Shown piece after piece: positions 9,110 to 17,932 of a stretch of DNA of 64,000 nt. The stretch spans positions 1-64,000 of the forward strand of contig JADJVI010000018.1 in the NCBI GenBank assembly GCA_016710645.1. The letters are read 5' to 3'. The position numbers and the translations under genes are program-made. The stretch is from Actinomycetales bacterium (lineage in GTDB: Bacteria > Actinomycetota > Actinomycetes > Actinomycetales > Dermatophilaceae). The notes beneath the pieces are model-generated. The model did not search any database. It was not told the origin of the DNA and saw nothing but the letters and a program-made list of their open reading frames with translations. Position 1 is the stretch's first letter. Each line of letters opens with the position of its first letter.

Positions 9110-9855
9110 GCCCGCAGCAGAGCCGACCCGGCGCGGGTGAACCTCTGTCCGACGAGGCGCCACTCACCGGCACGATCGTTGCCATCGACGGACCCTCCGG
9201 GTCCGGGAAGTCGAGCGTCTCCCGAGCTGTCGCACGAGCTCTCGACGCGGCATACCTCGACACCGGCGCGATGTACCGCGCGGTCACGTGGTCCTGCCTG
9301 CGCGACGATGTCAACCTGGCCAACCACGAAGCTGTGGCCGAACAGGCGCGCACCGTCGCGCTGACCATGGTCATGGATCCCCACCGGCCCGGCGTGCGGG
9401 TCGACGGCATCGATCTCTCGCGGGCGATCCGCGAAGACCGCGTGACCTCGGTGGTCTCCGTCGTCGCCACCAACCTGGCCGTCCGCGCCGAGCTGCGCCG
9501 ACGGCAGCGGCTGCTCATCGCCGACGCGGTGGCGCAGCGCGGGGTGTGCGTCGCCGAGGGGCGCGACGTCACGACGGTCGTCGCTCCGGATGCCGCGGTG
9601 CGCATCCTGCTCACGGCGAGCGAGGCCGCTCGCCTGGCGCGTCGCGCTACCCAGAACCACGGGCAGGCCGACGCCGCGAGCGTCGCGGCGACACGCAGCC
9701 AGGTCGTCGATCGTGACCGGCTCGACTCCACGGTCTCGGACTTCACGACCGCCTCCGATGGCGTCGTGCACCTGGACACGAGCGACCTCACGTTCGATGA
9801 GTCGGTCGAAGCGGTCCTCGCCATTGTCAAAGGGGCGTTGGGCAGTGTTCGGTGA
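9106..9855 (+). CDS. cmk: Cytidylate kinase
   Basis: Phosphorylates CMP and dCMP. 249 residues with the P-loop GPSGSGKSSVSRAVAR near residues 27-42, the CMP-binding stretch AYLDTGAMYRAVTW, and VAEGRDVTTVVAPDA, all diagnostic of Cmk. GTG 9106 overlaps the tyrA stop. The downstream acyltransferase starts inside its last codons. Confidence 0.95.
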   Translation: MSPQQSRPGAGEPLSDEAPLTGTIVAIDGPSGSGKSSVSRAVARALDAAYLDTGAMYRAVTWSCLRDDVNLANHEAVAEQARTVALTMVMDPHRPGVRVDGIDLSRAIREDRVTSVVSVVATNLAVRAELRRRQRLLIADAVAQRGVCVAEGRDVTTVVAPDAAVRILLTASEAARLARRATQNHGQADAASVAATRSQVVDRDRLDSTVSDFTTASDGVVHLDTSDLTFDESVEAVLAIVKGALGSVR

Positions 9856-10555
9856 GCGGGTGAGCGGGCGGCTCGGCGTGTCGCGCGTGTGGCGGCCACG
9901 GATCGGTCAGCTCGTCGGCCACGGTCTGTTCCGCCCGGCGTATCGCCTGACCGTCAAAGGCGCTGAGCTGGTTCCCCCCACCGGTCCGGTCATCCTGGTC
10001 TCCAATCACACCGGCTTCCTCGACGGCCCGTTCGTCTTCACGGTCTCGCCGCGGCCGGTGCACTTCCTGGTCAAGCAGGAGACCTTCTCCGGGCTGTTCG
10101 GGCTGGTCCTGCACGGCGTCGGGCAGATCCCGGTCGACCGAACCGTGGGGGACCGGACGGCCCTGGGGCGCGCTCGTGCGGTCCTGGGCGCCGGGGGAGT
10201 CGTCGGGCTCTTCCCCGAAGGCACCCGTGGGCGTGGCGACGTCTCCGAGGTGCACCAGGGGGCAACCTGGCTGGCTTTGGCGAGCGGCGCCCCCATCGTG
10301 CCCGTCGCCTGCCTTGGGACTCGGTATGCCGGCCAGGGCCGCAACGCCCTCCCGCGCCCGGGAAGCCGCCTGGTTGCCGTGTTCGGTGAGCCGGTCACTC
10401 TCAAGGCCGACCGCACGCTGCCGGGGCGGGACCGGATGCGTGCCGCGACCGAGACTTTGCGGGTCCGACTCGCCGATCATGTGCGAGCCTCCAGCGAACT
10501 GGCCGGCCTGGGACTGCCCGACGACCTGCACGACCGTGCAGCGAACGGTGCCTAG
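9845..10555 (+). CDS. plsC: 1-acyl-sn-glycerol-3-phosphate acyltransferase (PlsC family)
   Basis: Membrane-associated acyltransferase of phosphatidic acid synthesis. 236 residues with the catalytic NHxxxxD motif in SNHTGFLDG and motif III FPEGTRGRG. GTG 9845 lies within the cmk end. The order cmk-plsC-der is conserved in actinobacteria. Several PlsC paralogues usually coexist, so the exact acyl acceptor is inferred. Confidence 0.88.
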   Translation: MFGERVSGRLGVSRVWRPRIGQLVGHGLFRPAYRLTVKGAELVPPTGPVILVSNHTGFLDGPFVFTVSPRPVHFLVKQETFSGLFGLVLHGVGQIPVDRTVGDRTALGRARAVLGAGGVVGLFPEGTRGRGDVSEVHQGATWLALASGAPIVPVACLGTRYAGQGRNALPRPGSRLVAVFGEPVTLKADRTLPGRDRMRAATETLRVRLADHVRASSELAGLGLPDDLHDRAANGA

Positions 10556-10580
10556 CCGTCCCTAGTGGACAATGGGGCGG

Positions 10581-12101
10581 GTGAGTACCGAGAACCCCAC
10601 CCCAACCCCGGTTGACGCGCTGGACGCCCCCGCAGCCCCCGACGCCGATGCCCCCACCGCGCTCGACGAGGCGGCCGTCGAGCGGGCCCTGCGAGCGGGC
10701 TTGGAGCAGTTCGACCTCGACGAGTCGGATCTGGCGCTGCTGTCCACCGACAGCACCCCCCTTGATGATGACACCGCGCAGGGTCCGCTGCCGGTGGTGG
10801 CGGTCGTCGGCCGTCCCAACGTCGGCAAGTCCACTCTGGTCAACCGCATCCTTGGTCGCCGCGAGGCCGTCGTCGAGGACGTCCCCGGCGTCACCCGCGA
10901 CCGCGTCGCCTACGACGCCGAGTGGGCCGGGCGTCGGTTCACGCTGGTCGACACCGGTGGCTGGGAGCTGGACGCTGCCGGCATACATCTGCGGGTGGCC
11001 GAGCAGGCCGAGATCGCGGTGGAGCTCGCCGACGTCGTGATGTTCGTCGTCGATGCGACCGTGGGCGCGACCGACACCGACGAAGGTGTGGTCAAGATGC
11101 TGCGGCGTTCTGGGCGCCCGGTGGTGCTCGTGGCCAACAAGGTCGACGACCAACGGTTCGAGGCCGATGCGACCGCGCTCTGGGGGCTGGGGCTGGGGCA
11201 GCCCTGGCCGGTGTCGGCCCTGCACGGCCGCGGGAGCGGTGACGTGCTCGACGCCGTGTTGGAGGTGCTTCCGACGGTCTCGCAGGTCGGTGGCGCCTAC
11301 GCGCGGGGTGGGCCGCGTCGCGTAGCGCTCATCGGTCGGCCCAATGTCGGCAAGTCCTCGTTGCTCAACAAACTCATCGGCCACGAGCGGGTCGTCGTTG
11401 ACGACCTGGCCGGCACCACTCGTGACCCGGTCGATGAGTTGGTCGAGATCGGTGGCAAGACCTGGCGGTTCGTCGATACGGCGGGCATCCGCCGGCGCGT
11501 CCATCAGACCCGCGGGGCCGACTTCTACGCCTCGCTGCGCACCCAGACTGCGCTGGAGAAGGCCGAGGTGGCGGTCGTCCTCATCGACGCCGGGACAGAA
11601 CTCACCGAGCAGGACATCCGGGTTGTCCAGCAGGTCATCGATGCCGGCCGGGCCCTGGTCATCGCGTTCAACAAGTGGGACACGGTCGACGAGGACCGGC
11701 GCTACTACCTGCAGCGCGAGATCGACAAGGACCTCGTCCAAGTGCCGTGGGCGCCGCGGGTCAATGTCTCGGCCCGCACCGGCCGCCACCTCGACCGGCT
11801 CGTGCCGGCTCTGGAGACCGCGCTCGACTCCTGGGACACCCGGATCCCCACGGCCAAACTCAACGCATTCCTCGGCGAGATTGTCGCTGCGTCGCCGCAC
11901 CCGGTGCGTGGCGGCAAGCAGCCCCGCATCCTCTTCGCCACGCAGGCGTCCTCCCGTCCGCCGCGGTTCGTCCTCTTCGCTAGCGGCTTCATCGAGGCCG
12001 GCTACCGGCGGTTCGTTGAACGCAAGCTGCGCGAGCGGTTCGGCTTCGAGGGCACGCCGGTCGAGGTGAGCGTGCGGGTGCGGGAGAAGCGCAAGCGGTA
12101 G
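10581..12101 (+). CDS. der: Ribosome-assembly GTPase Der (EngA)
   Basis: Tandem G-domain GTPase for 50S assembly. An acidic, Ala/Pro-rich N-terminal extension of about 70 residues is followed by G domain 1 (GRPNVGKST at about 76; DTGGW; NKVD) and G domain 2 (GRPNVGKSS at about 251; DTAGI; NKWD), then the C-terminal KH-like domain (PPRFVLFASGF). GTG 10581 is preferred; an in-frame ATG at 10572 would add three residues. It is followed by an inverted pair of the ACGGCATAC word that probably acts as a terminator. Confidence 0.95.
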   Translation: MSTENPTPTPVDALDAPAAPDADAPTALDEAAVERALRAGLEQFDLDESDLALLSTDSTPLDDDTAQGPLPVVAVVGRPNVGKSTLVNRILGRREAVVEDVPGVTRDRVAYDAEWAGRRFTLVDTGGWELDAAGIHLRVAEQAEIAVELADVVMFVVDATVGATDTDEGVVKMLRRSGRPVVLVANKVDDQRFEADATALWGLGLGQPWPVSALHGRGSGDVLDAVLEVLPTVSQVGGAYARGGPRRVALIGRPNVGKSSLLNKLIGHERVVVDDLAGTTRDPVDELVEIGGKTWRFVDTAGIRRRVHQTRGADFYASLRTQTALEKAEVAVVLIDAGTELTEQDIRVVQQVIDAGRALVIAFNKWDTVDEDRRYYLQREIDKDLVQVPWAPRVNVSARTGRHLDRLVPALETALDSWDTRIPTAKLNAFLGEIVAASPHPVRGGKQPRILFATQASSRPPRFVLFASGFIEAGYRRFVERKLRERFGFEGTPVEVSVRVREKRKR

Positions 12102-12116
12102 CACGGGAGGCGACGG

Positions 12117-12157
12117 GCACGGCATACGCGGCGATTTCAGGCCCTGGTATGCCGTGC
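12117..12157. terminator. Inverted pair of the ACGGCATAC word forming a hairpin after der
   Basis: GCACGGCATAC and GTATGCCGTGC form a perfect 11-bp stem around a 19-base loop, 16 bases after the der stop and 57 bases before the tRNA. Oppositely oriented uptake words used as terminators are known in Neisseria and Haemophilus; that parallel is inference here. Confidence 0.6.
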
Positions 12158-12213
12158 GATAAGGTTTCGTTCGCTCTCAAGGGTCCGGTCTGGCCGGGTC
12201 CTGGGAGCAGCCA

Positions 12214-12290
<77 letters not shown>

Positions 12291-12294
12291 ATGT

Positions 12295-12333
12295 GATGTC
12301 CCGCGACACCGTTGACAGGTGTCGCGGGACATC
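12295..12333. repeat. Perfect 16-bp inverted repeat at the IS left end
   Basis: GATGTCCCGCGACACC and GGTGTCGCGGGACATC are separated by seven bases. It probably serves as a transposase-binding site and/or stops transcription from the tRNA and the transposase. Confidence 0.75.
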
Positions 12334-12341
12334 GTTGCATT

Positions 12342-13521
12342 TCAGGTCTTGGTTTGGGGGCCGGGTTTGCGTCCGAGGGGTTGGTAGTCCTTGGTGGTGT
12401 CGAGGGTGAGTTCGCGCAGGAGTTCGCCGGTGTCGGCGTTCACGACGCGGATGTCGCGGTCGGCGATGAGGGCCAGGACTCGGGTGCCGGCGTGTTCGCG
12501 GCCGAGGCCGATGTGGCGTAGTTGGCTGTCGTAGCGGATGGTGATCACTCCGCCGGTGTCGACGCGGTCGCGTCGGACTCCGGTAGTGGACGTTGATGGC
12601 GGGTTTGGCCGGGGTGGCTTTGGTTCGGGCGGTGTAGGCCTGGGTGGGGGTTCGGCGGCTGAGGGCTCGATGGGGGCGGACGGTGTTGTAGTAGCGCAGG
12701 AACCGGTTGAGTTGGCGTTGCAGGGCTGCCAGGTCGGGTGCGGGGGGTTGGGCACGGAGCCACTTCTTCACGGTCTGATGGAAGCGTTCTACTTTGCCTT
12801 GGGTCTGTGGATGGTAGGGCCGGGAGTGGTGGAGTCGGACGCCGAGCAGGTCGAGTTCGATCTCGAGAGCGACGCGGCCACCGCGGCGTGGTGTGCCGGT
12901 GTAGACAGCGCCGTTGTCGGTCAGGACTGAGCGGGGGATGCCGTGGCGGCGGAATGCGGCTCGGAAGTCGGTCAGAACGTCGGGGCCGGTCGTGGTGGTC
13001 CTGGCTTTGCTGGTGATCGCGAGGCGGGAGTGGTCATCGAGGATGTGGTGGATCTCCACGCTGGTGCCGTCGGCTAGCTGCCAGTGGGTGAGGTCTGCTT
13101 GCCATCGTTCGTTGGGAAGGTCCGCCGCGAAACGTTTCCCCGCGCCTTTGGGTCGTTTGCGGGGCTGTGGGGTGACCAACCCGCGCCGGGTCAGGGCCCG
13201 CCAGATGGTCGAGGTCGCCGGGAGCCTGTTCACGCCAGAGGTCTGAAGGTGGGAGCGGATGGTTTCAGCGCCGGCATCCAAACCCTGCTTGGACAACTCT
13301 TGGCGCAGCCGGATGATCTGGTCTTCCAGGTCGAGGCTGATCGCACGCGGGTTGGTGTGTGGCCTTCGTGACCGCGGCTCGAACGCCGCCTCGCCCTCGG
13401 CTTCGTAGCGTTTCACGAGGGTCTGTACCCAGTAACGGCTGATCCTGTAGTCCCGGGCGACCTCGCTCTTGGAGCGCCTCTCGACCGTGACTGATGTGAT
13501 GACGAGCTCCGCGAGCGACAT
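12342..13521 (-). pseudogene. IS481-family DDE transposase with a C-terminal frameshift
   Basis: The start ATG at 13521 follows GGAGGTG. The N-terminal helix-turn-helix (RRSKSEVARDYRISRYWVQ) is followed by the DDE core: D in WQADLTHWQL, D in VLTDNGAVYTG, E in GKVERFHQTVKKW. After HYR, near 12588, the frame shifts; the usual IS481 tail (DRVDTGGVITIRYDSQLRHIG, ending QPLGRKPGPQTKT at 12342) is in another frame, consistent with one extra G. Without the shift, translation would run on antisense through the tRNA. The catalytic core is intact, so activity is uncertain rather than excluded. Confidence 0.85.
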
Positions 13522-13590
13522 GCCGCACCTCCACGCTAGGTGCCAACCATGTCTCCGGACAGATGCCAACTATGTCAAGAACTCCGACAC

Positions 13591-13605
13591 TGTCAGCCCG
13601 ACCAA
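13591..13605 (+). repeat. Right copy of the 15-bp tRNA-end repeat
   Basis: TGTCAGCCCGACCAA, identical to 12277-12291. It marks the far boundary of the inserted element. Confidence 0.85.
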
Positions 13606-13781
13606 ATCCATTGACCGACAACGAGAATCAGGCTTTGGAGGGCAACCTTCGAGGCCTGATGTTGTCGAGGCTGGACTGAGGCCACGCATCACGCACCGCG
13701 ACACCAGATGGTCCCCGTGATGGCTGCTGATACGAGTGGTCTACACGCCCTGCTCTTCATGGCTGGGCCACCGTGCGGCGT

Positions 13782-13787
13782 TAGAGT
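13782..13787 (+). promoter_or_regulatory. -10 box for leaderless pgsA
   Basis: TAGAGT ends six bases before GTG 13794, the same spacing as at other leaderless starts in this window. Confidence 0.6.
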
Positions 13788-13793
13788 GGCCGC

Positions 13794-14429
13794 GTGTCGG
13801 AGGCTCGGGAACGCGTGCGCAGCGTAGACGGCGGGGGAGGCGAGGTCTCCCACCGCATCGTCACCATCCCGAATCTGCTGTCCTTCCTGCGCATCCTCGG
13901 CGTACCGCTGTTCCTCATGCTCATCCTGCGCGAGCAAGATGGCTGGGCCATCACGCTGCTCGCGGTGTCGGGCTTCACCGATTACCTCGATGGCAAGATC
14001 GCCCGCACCTTCAACCTTGAGTCCCGCCTCGGGCAGCTTCTGGACCCCGTTGCCGACCGTCTCTACATCGTCAGCACGGTCCTCGGTCTGGCCTGGCGCG
14101 ACATCATCCCGTGGTGGCTGGTGATCGCCCTCGCGGCCAGGGAACTCGTCATGGCCGGCTTCCTGCTGGCACTCAAGCGCATCGGCATCGTCGGTCTTCC
14201 CGTGCACTTTCTCGGCAAGGCGGCCACCTTCAACCTGCTCTACGCCTTCCCGGTCTTGCTGCTCGCCCAAGGGGACAGCACCGCTGCACGGTGGGCCCTG
14301 CCGATCGGCTGGGCGTTCGCCTGGTGGGGGATCGTGCTCTACTGGATCGCCGCTGTCCTGTATGCCGGCCAGGCCGTCGGACTCCTGCGTCAAGACCGGC
14401 GCCACCATCGAGGTCGTGCCCTGGCATGA
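13794..14429 (+). CDS. pgsA: CDP-alcohol phosphatidyltransferase (PgsA-like)
   Basis: Integral membrane enzyme making a phospholipid from CDP-diacylglycerol, probably phosphatidylglycerophosphate. 211 residues, about five membrane spans. The family motif DG-x2-AR-x8-G-x3-D-x3-D is complete in DYLDGKIARTFNLESRLGQL with DPVAD following. It corresponds by position to M. tuberculosis Rv1822 (pgsA2), ahead of DUF881-sbp-DUF881. It overlaps the next gene by ATGA. Confidence 0.88.
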   Translation: MSEARERVRSVDGGGGEVSHRIVTIPNLLSFLRILGVPLFLMLILREQDGWAITLLAVSGFTDYLDGKIARTFNLESRLGQLLDPVADRLYIVSTVLGLAWRDIIPWWLVIALAARELVMAGFLLALKRIGIVGLPVHFLGKAATFNLLYAFPVLLLAQGDSTAARWALPIGWAFAWWGIVLYWIAAVLYAGQAVGLLRQDRRHHRGRALA

Positions 14430-15448
14430 GCATCACCCCCAGGCCTGACGCGTCGATGGGCCTCATCACCGAGCTCATGGAGCGCCCCCTCGAACCCAGC
14501 TACGCCGCAGCTGCCCACCGGCGCGTCGAGGCCGGACTGCCCCCTTCCACCTCCACCCGTAGCGTCACCATCGTCATCATCGCCCTCTTCGTCGGATTCG
14601 TGCTGGCCGTCGCGGCCCTGAGCCTGCGCTCAAGCACGTCGGTTGTCGGCCAGGCCCGTATGCAACTCATCGACCAGATCACGGCCCGGCAAACCGTCGG
14701 CGACCAACTCGCCGGTCAGATCCAGACGCTGGAGAAGCAGATCGCCGCCGCGCGTGCGTCCGCCTTGGCGCCGTCCGGTCAGTCGGCGCTGCTGGCCCAA
14801 CTCAACAGCCTCCAAGTCGCCGCCGGCAGCGTCCCCGTCACCGGCCCAGGCCTGCTCGTCACCCTCGATGACGCAGCGCCCACCAAGGGCAGCAACGCCG
14901 ACCCCCGGGCCAACGGTGGCTTTGGCGACGGCCGGGTGACCGCCACCGATCTGCAGGTCATCACCAACGGGCTGTGGGCTGCAGGAGCCGAGGCGATCAG
15001 CATCAACGGCCAACGCCTCACCACTCATTCGGCGATCCGCTTCGCCGGCCAGGCCATCCTCGTTGACTTCCGGGCATTGGCCCGGCCCTATGTCGTCACC
15101 GCAATCGGCGACACGGCCACGATGCAGGGAGCCTTCGGCGCCTCCACGGTCGGCAGTTACGTCAAGGCCCTCACCGACAACTACGGCATCCCAGTCACGA
15201 TCGAAGGGAATGGCTCGCTCACGTGTCCGGCGAGTTCGGTGCCCGTGCTGCGGTATGCCGAGCCGCTGGCACCCAGCGCGGTCCCAACGGCCACCACGAC
15301 ACCCTCGACGCCGGCTGCCGCTCCGTCGGCCACCTCCGGAGCCAAGAAGACCGGATCAGCCGCCAAGACGACGGCATCCCCATCCAAGACGGCCACGCCC
15401 GCCGGCTCGACCAGCGCCGCACCTCGACCCCAGGCAACCACCCCATGA
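14426..15448 (+). CDS. DUF881 membrane-anchored protein (first copy)
   Basis: 340 residues. A short cytoplasmic N-terminus and one membrane span (TIVIIALFVGFVLAVAALSL, about 47-66) are followed by a coiled coil (about 75-110, IQTLEKQIAAARA) and the DUF881 domain (GPGLLVTLDDA, DLQVITNGLWAAGAEAISIN). The tail is a low-complexity Ser/Thr/Pro/Ala/Lys segment. The same arrangement around sbp occurs in mycobacteria and streptomycetes. The function is unknown; an envelope or division role is often suggested. Confidence 0.85.
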   Translation: MSITPRPDASMGLITELMERPLEPSYAAAAHRRVEAGLPPSTSTRSVTIVIIALFVGFVLAVAALSLRSSTSVVGQARMQLIDQITARQTVGDQLAGQIQTLEKQIAAARASALAPSGQSALLAQLNSLQVAAGSVPVTGPGLLVTLDDAAPTKGSNADPRANGGFGDGRVTATDLQVITNGLWAAGAEAISINGQRLTTHSAIRFAGQAILVDFRALARPYVVTAIGDTATMQGAFGASTVGSYVKALTDNYGIPVTIEGNGSLTCPASSVPVLRYAEPLAPSAVPTATTTPSTPAAAPSATSGAKKTGSAAKTTASPSKTATPAGSTSAAPRPQATTP

Positions 15449-15464
15449 CCCTGACGGAGCACGC

Positions 15465-15797
15465 ATGATCCCCGCACTCGGCCTCCTCGTCGGAGTTGTC
15501 ATCGGCCTGCTATTGCATCCGACCGTGCCGCTCTGGCTGCAGCCCTACCTCCCCATCGCGGTCATTGCTGCCCTCGACGCCGTCTTCGGCGGGGTGCGCG
15601 CTGTGCTGGACGGCGTCTTCAACGACAAGGTCTTCGTCGTCTCGTTCCTGTCCAATGTCCTCGTCGCGGCGTTCATCGTCTTCCTCGGCGATCAACTCGG
15701 CGTGGGCTCACAGCTGTCCACCGGAGTCGTCGTCGTCCTTGGCATCCGGATCTTCTCCAATGTCGCCGCCATCCGCCGGCACCTGTTCAAGGCATGA
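15465..15797 (+). CDS. sbp: Small basic protein Sbp (DUF1290)
   Basis: 110-residue membrane protein with about three spans (LGLLVGVVIGLLLHP, LPIAVIAALDAVFGGV, LSNVLVAAFIVFLGD). In Bacillus sbp lies next to ftsA-ftsZ. Here it sits between two DUF881 genes as in M. tuberculosis (Rv1823-1825). GGAG precedes ATG 15465 by a short spacer. Molecular function unknown. Confidence 0.85.
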   Translation: MIPALGLLVGVVIGLLLHPTVPLWLQPYLPIAVIAALDAVFGGVRAVLDGVFNDKVFVVSFLSNVLVAAFIVFLGDQLGVGSQLSTGVVVVLGIRIFSNVAAIRRHLFKA

Positions 15798-15819
15798 GGA
15801 CACGGGGGAGGGCCAGCAG

Positions 15820-16851
15820 ATGAAGCGACTCAAGGTGCCGCGGGTGCGGTTGCCATGGCTCGGCAAGAGCCCCCGTGACCGGGGGGACACAGCGGACGGT
15901 GCCGCACGGCATACCTCTACGGGGGCGCCACGGGGAGGTGCCGCGGGCCGCACCTCCCCAGGTATGCCGTCAACGGCACCTCCGCGGGCGGCGCCGGAGC
16001 GGGGGATCGTGGCGACGACCGGGTCCATCCCGCGTCAGTCGTTGCCATCGTCGGTAACCTCAGCCGCCAGCGCGCCGTCACCCCCAGCGCCCAGCGCGCC
16101 CGACCCCGACGACAGCCGAGATGCCACCTGGCGACGGCTGCGGCGGATGGGCAAGCCGCGGATGACCCGAGGGAACCTGCTTGCCACCGGGTTGACGCTT
16201 TGTCTGGGCTTTGCCATTGCGACCCAGATCCAGCAGACCCAGGAGACCGGGCTGACCAGTCTGCGACAGGATGAGCTGGTCCGGGTGCTCGACGACGTCA
16301 ACCAGAGGTCCTCGCGGCTCGACCAGCAGGTGCGCGAGCTGGAGGCGCAACGCGAGGTACTCACCTCCGGCGCCAACACCGCGGCTGAAGCTGCAGCTCA
16401 GGCGCAGAAGCGACTCGACCAGTTGTCCATCCTGGCTGGCACGGCACCGGCCCGGGGCCCGGGCATCGCGCTGACGATCAGCGATCCCTCGGGAGCGGTG
16501 CGCGGTCCGGTCCTGCTCGATGTCCTGCAGGAGCTGCGCGACGCCGGTGCCGAGGTGGTCCAGGTCGGTGGAGTCAGGGTTGTCGCCGGGTCATTCTTCA
16601 CCGACGCCGGCACCTCGGTCACCCTCGACGGTCAGCCCTTGAGCCGGCCGTTCGTGTTCCTGGCCATCGGTGACCCAAAGACCATGGCCTCGGCCATGCA
16701 GATCCCCGGCGGCATCGTCGACACGGCGCGTCGTCTCGGAGCGAACGCGGTCATCGAAGAACGCGGCACGGTCGAGATCACTGCATTGCACACCCCCAAG
16801 GCCCCTCGTTACGCTCAACCCGTCCCCGAGCCCACCGGCGGCAACAGCTGA
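15820..16851 (+). CDS. DUF881 membrane-anchored protein (second copy)
   Basis: 343 residues. A long disordered N-terminus rich in Pro/Arg/Ala (about 1-110) is followed by one membrane span (NLLATGLTLCLGFAIATQI), a coiled coil (DDVNQRSSRLDQQVRELEAQ) and the DUF881 domain (GPGIALTISDPSGAVRGPVL; DAGAEVVQVGGVRVV). ATG 15820 follows GGGGGAG. The N-terminus contains the ACGGCATAC word twice, in opposite orientation (15906 and 15962). Confidence 0.85.
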   Translation: MKRLKVPRVRLPWLGKSPRDRGDTADGAARHTSTGAPRGGAAGRTSPGMPSTAPPRAAPERGIVATTGSIPRQSLPSSVTSAASAPSPPAPSAPDPDDSRDATWRRLRRMGKPRMTRGNLLATGLTLCLGFAIATQIQQTQETGLTSLRQDELVRVLDDVNQRSSRLDQQVRELEAQREVLTSGANTAAEAAAQAQKRLDQLSILAGTAPARGPGIALTISDPSGAVRGPVLLDVLQELRDAGAEVVQVGGVRVVAGSFFTDAGTSVTLDGQPLSRPFVFLAIGDPKTMASAMQIPGGIVDTARRLGANAVIEERGTVEITALHTPKAPRYAQPVPEPTGGNS

Positions 16852-16921
16852 CCGGACGGAGGGCGACGTGGGCTGCAACGAGGCATGCAATAGGCACTGA
16901 CCCAGCGATGGAAGGCAATCG

Positions 16922-17311
16922 ATGAGCGAGCTCGACTACCCCGACGACCTGCGCTACACCTCAGACCACGAGTGGGTCCGGGTCGGCGAGAGCGGGTCGG
17001 TGCGGGTGGGCATCACGTCCTTCGCGCAGGACGCGCTGGGCGATGTCGTCTTCGTGTCGCTGCCTGCCGTCGGCGACGACGTGGCAGCCGGTGACAGCTG
17101 TGGCGAGGTGGAATCCACCAAGTCGGTCAGCGAAATCAACGCTCCCGTCTCGGGCACGGTCACCGCGGTCAACGAGGCGCTCGACGCCACCCCCGAATTG
17201 GTCAACACCGATCCCTACGGAGCGGGCTGGATGTTCGAGGTGGCAGCCAGCGACGCCAGCCAGCTCGAGGAGTTGATGTCGGCCGCGGCCTACCGGGAAT
17301 CGGTGGGCTGA
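16922..17311 (+). CDS. gcvH: Glycine cleavage system H protein
   Basis: Lipoyl carrier that shuttles the aminomethyl group between GcvP, GcvT and Lpd. 129 residues; starts SELDYPDDLRYTSDHEWVRV; the lipoylated lysine is in EVESTKSVSE; the C-terminal GAGWMFEV is conserved. GGAAGG stands 9 bases before ATG 16922. gcvP lies 3 kb downstream; gcvT is not in the window. Confidence 0.96.
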   Translation: MSELDYPDDLRYTSDHEWVRVGESGSVRVGITSFAQDALGDVVFVSLPAVGDDVAAGDSCGEVESTKSVSEINAPVSGTVTAVNEALDATPELVNTDPYGAGWMFEVAASDASQLEELMSAAAYRESVG

Positions 17312-17381
17312 CCCGGTTCTCGAGCTCCTGGGCGCAGTCTCCTCGGCCCCAGGCCGCTAGCCGCGTGTCCCCGGCATGACG

Positions 17382-17387
17382 TATCCT
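17382..17387 (+). promoter_or_regulatory. Possible -10 box upstream of garA
   Basis: TATCCT in the gcvH-garA gap, about 90 bases before the garA ATG; no clear -35. Weak call. Confidence 0.3.
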
Positions 17388-17475
17388 GCCGAGACCGGAG
17401 GAGCACGCTGTCGCGTCGCGTCTCTGGCAGAACGGCCCGGTGTCGACACCCACCGCGGCAGATTGGAGCCCCAGC

Positions 17476-17916
17476 ATGACCGACCACATGCGAGAGACCC
17501 CTCCACCGCGCTCTGGCGAGCCCACGACGATGCGTTTTCGCGGGTCCGCGGATCCCGTCGAATACGTCGACCACGAGCATGGCCTCACCAATGAGGACCA
17601 GGCCACGATCGGAGCGTTGCGTCCGGGCACGGCGTTGCTGGTCGTCATGCGCGGCCCCAACAATGGCGCCCGCTTCCTGCTCGACGACGACTCGGTCACC
17701 TCGGGTCGCCACCCCGACAGCGACATCTTCCTGGACGACGTGACGGTCTCACGGCGGCACGCGGTCTTCCTGCGCACTCCAGCGGGTTATGCCGTGAAGG
17801 ACGTGGGATCGCTCAACGGCACCTATGTCAACCGGCAATCCATCGAACAGGTCACCTTGCGCGGGGGCGACGAGGTGCAGATCGGCAAGTACCGCTTCGT
17901 CTACTACGCCGGCTGA
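17476..17916 (+). CDS. garA: FHA-domain metabolic regulator GarA/OdhI
   Basis: 146 residues. The FHA domain carries the phospho-threonine-binding signature (SGRHPDSDIFLDDVTVSRRH, then GSLNGTYVNR). In mycobacteria and corynebacteria GarA/OdhI inhibits 2-oxoglutarate dehydrogenase and is switched off when PknB/PknG phosphorylate a Thr pair near the N-terminus; here PTTMRF around residue 20-25 occupies that place. ATG 17476 has TTGGAG seven bases upstream. Order gcvH-garA-merR matches Rv1826-1828. Confidence 0.92.
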   Translation: MTDHMRETPPPRSGEPTTMRFRGSADPVEYVDHEHGLTNEDQATIGALRPGTALLVVMRGPNNGARFLLDDDSVTSGRHPDSDIFLDDVTVSRRHAVFLRTPAGYAVKDVGSLNGTYVNRQSIEQVTLRGGDEVQIGKYRFVYYAG

Positions 17917-17932
17917 GGCCGGGGGATTTGGG

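Larger units (their letters stand above)
12292..13590. mobile_element. IS481-family insertion element, about 1.3 kb
   Basis: A 1,299-bp segment carries one IS481-type transposase and lies between two copies of a 15-bp repeat. The ends are imperfectly inverted: both contain TTGACA and an inner GTC-N5-GACAT-N-GTTG stretch. Next to the left end is a perfect 16-bp hairpin (12295-12333; GATGTCCCGCGACACC paired with its complement). The empty site can be reconstructed as the tRNA end followed directly by ATCCATTGACC. The 15-bp duplication is long for a transposon target duplication. Confidence 0.75.
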
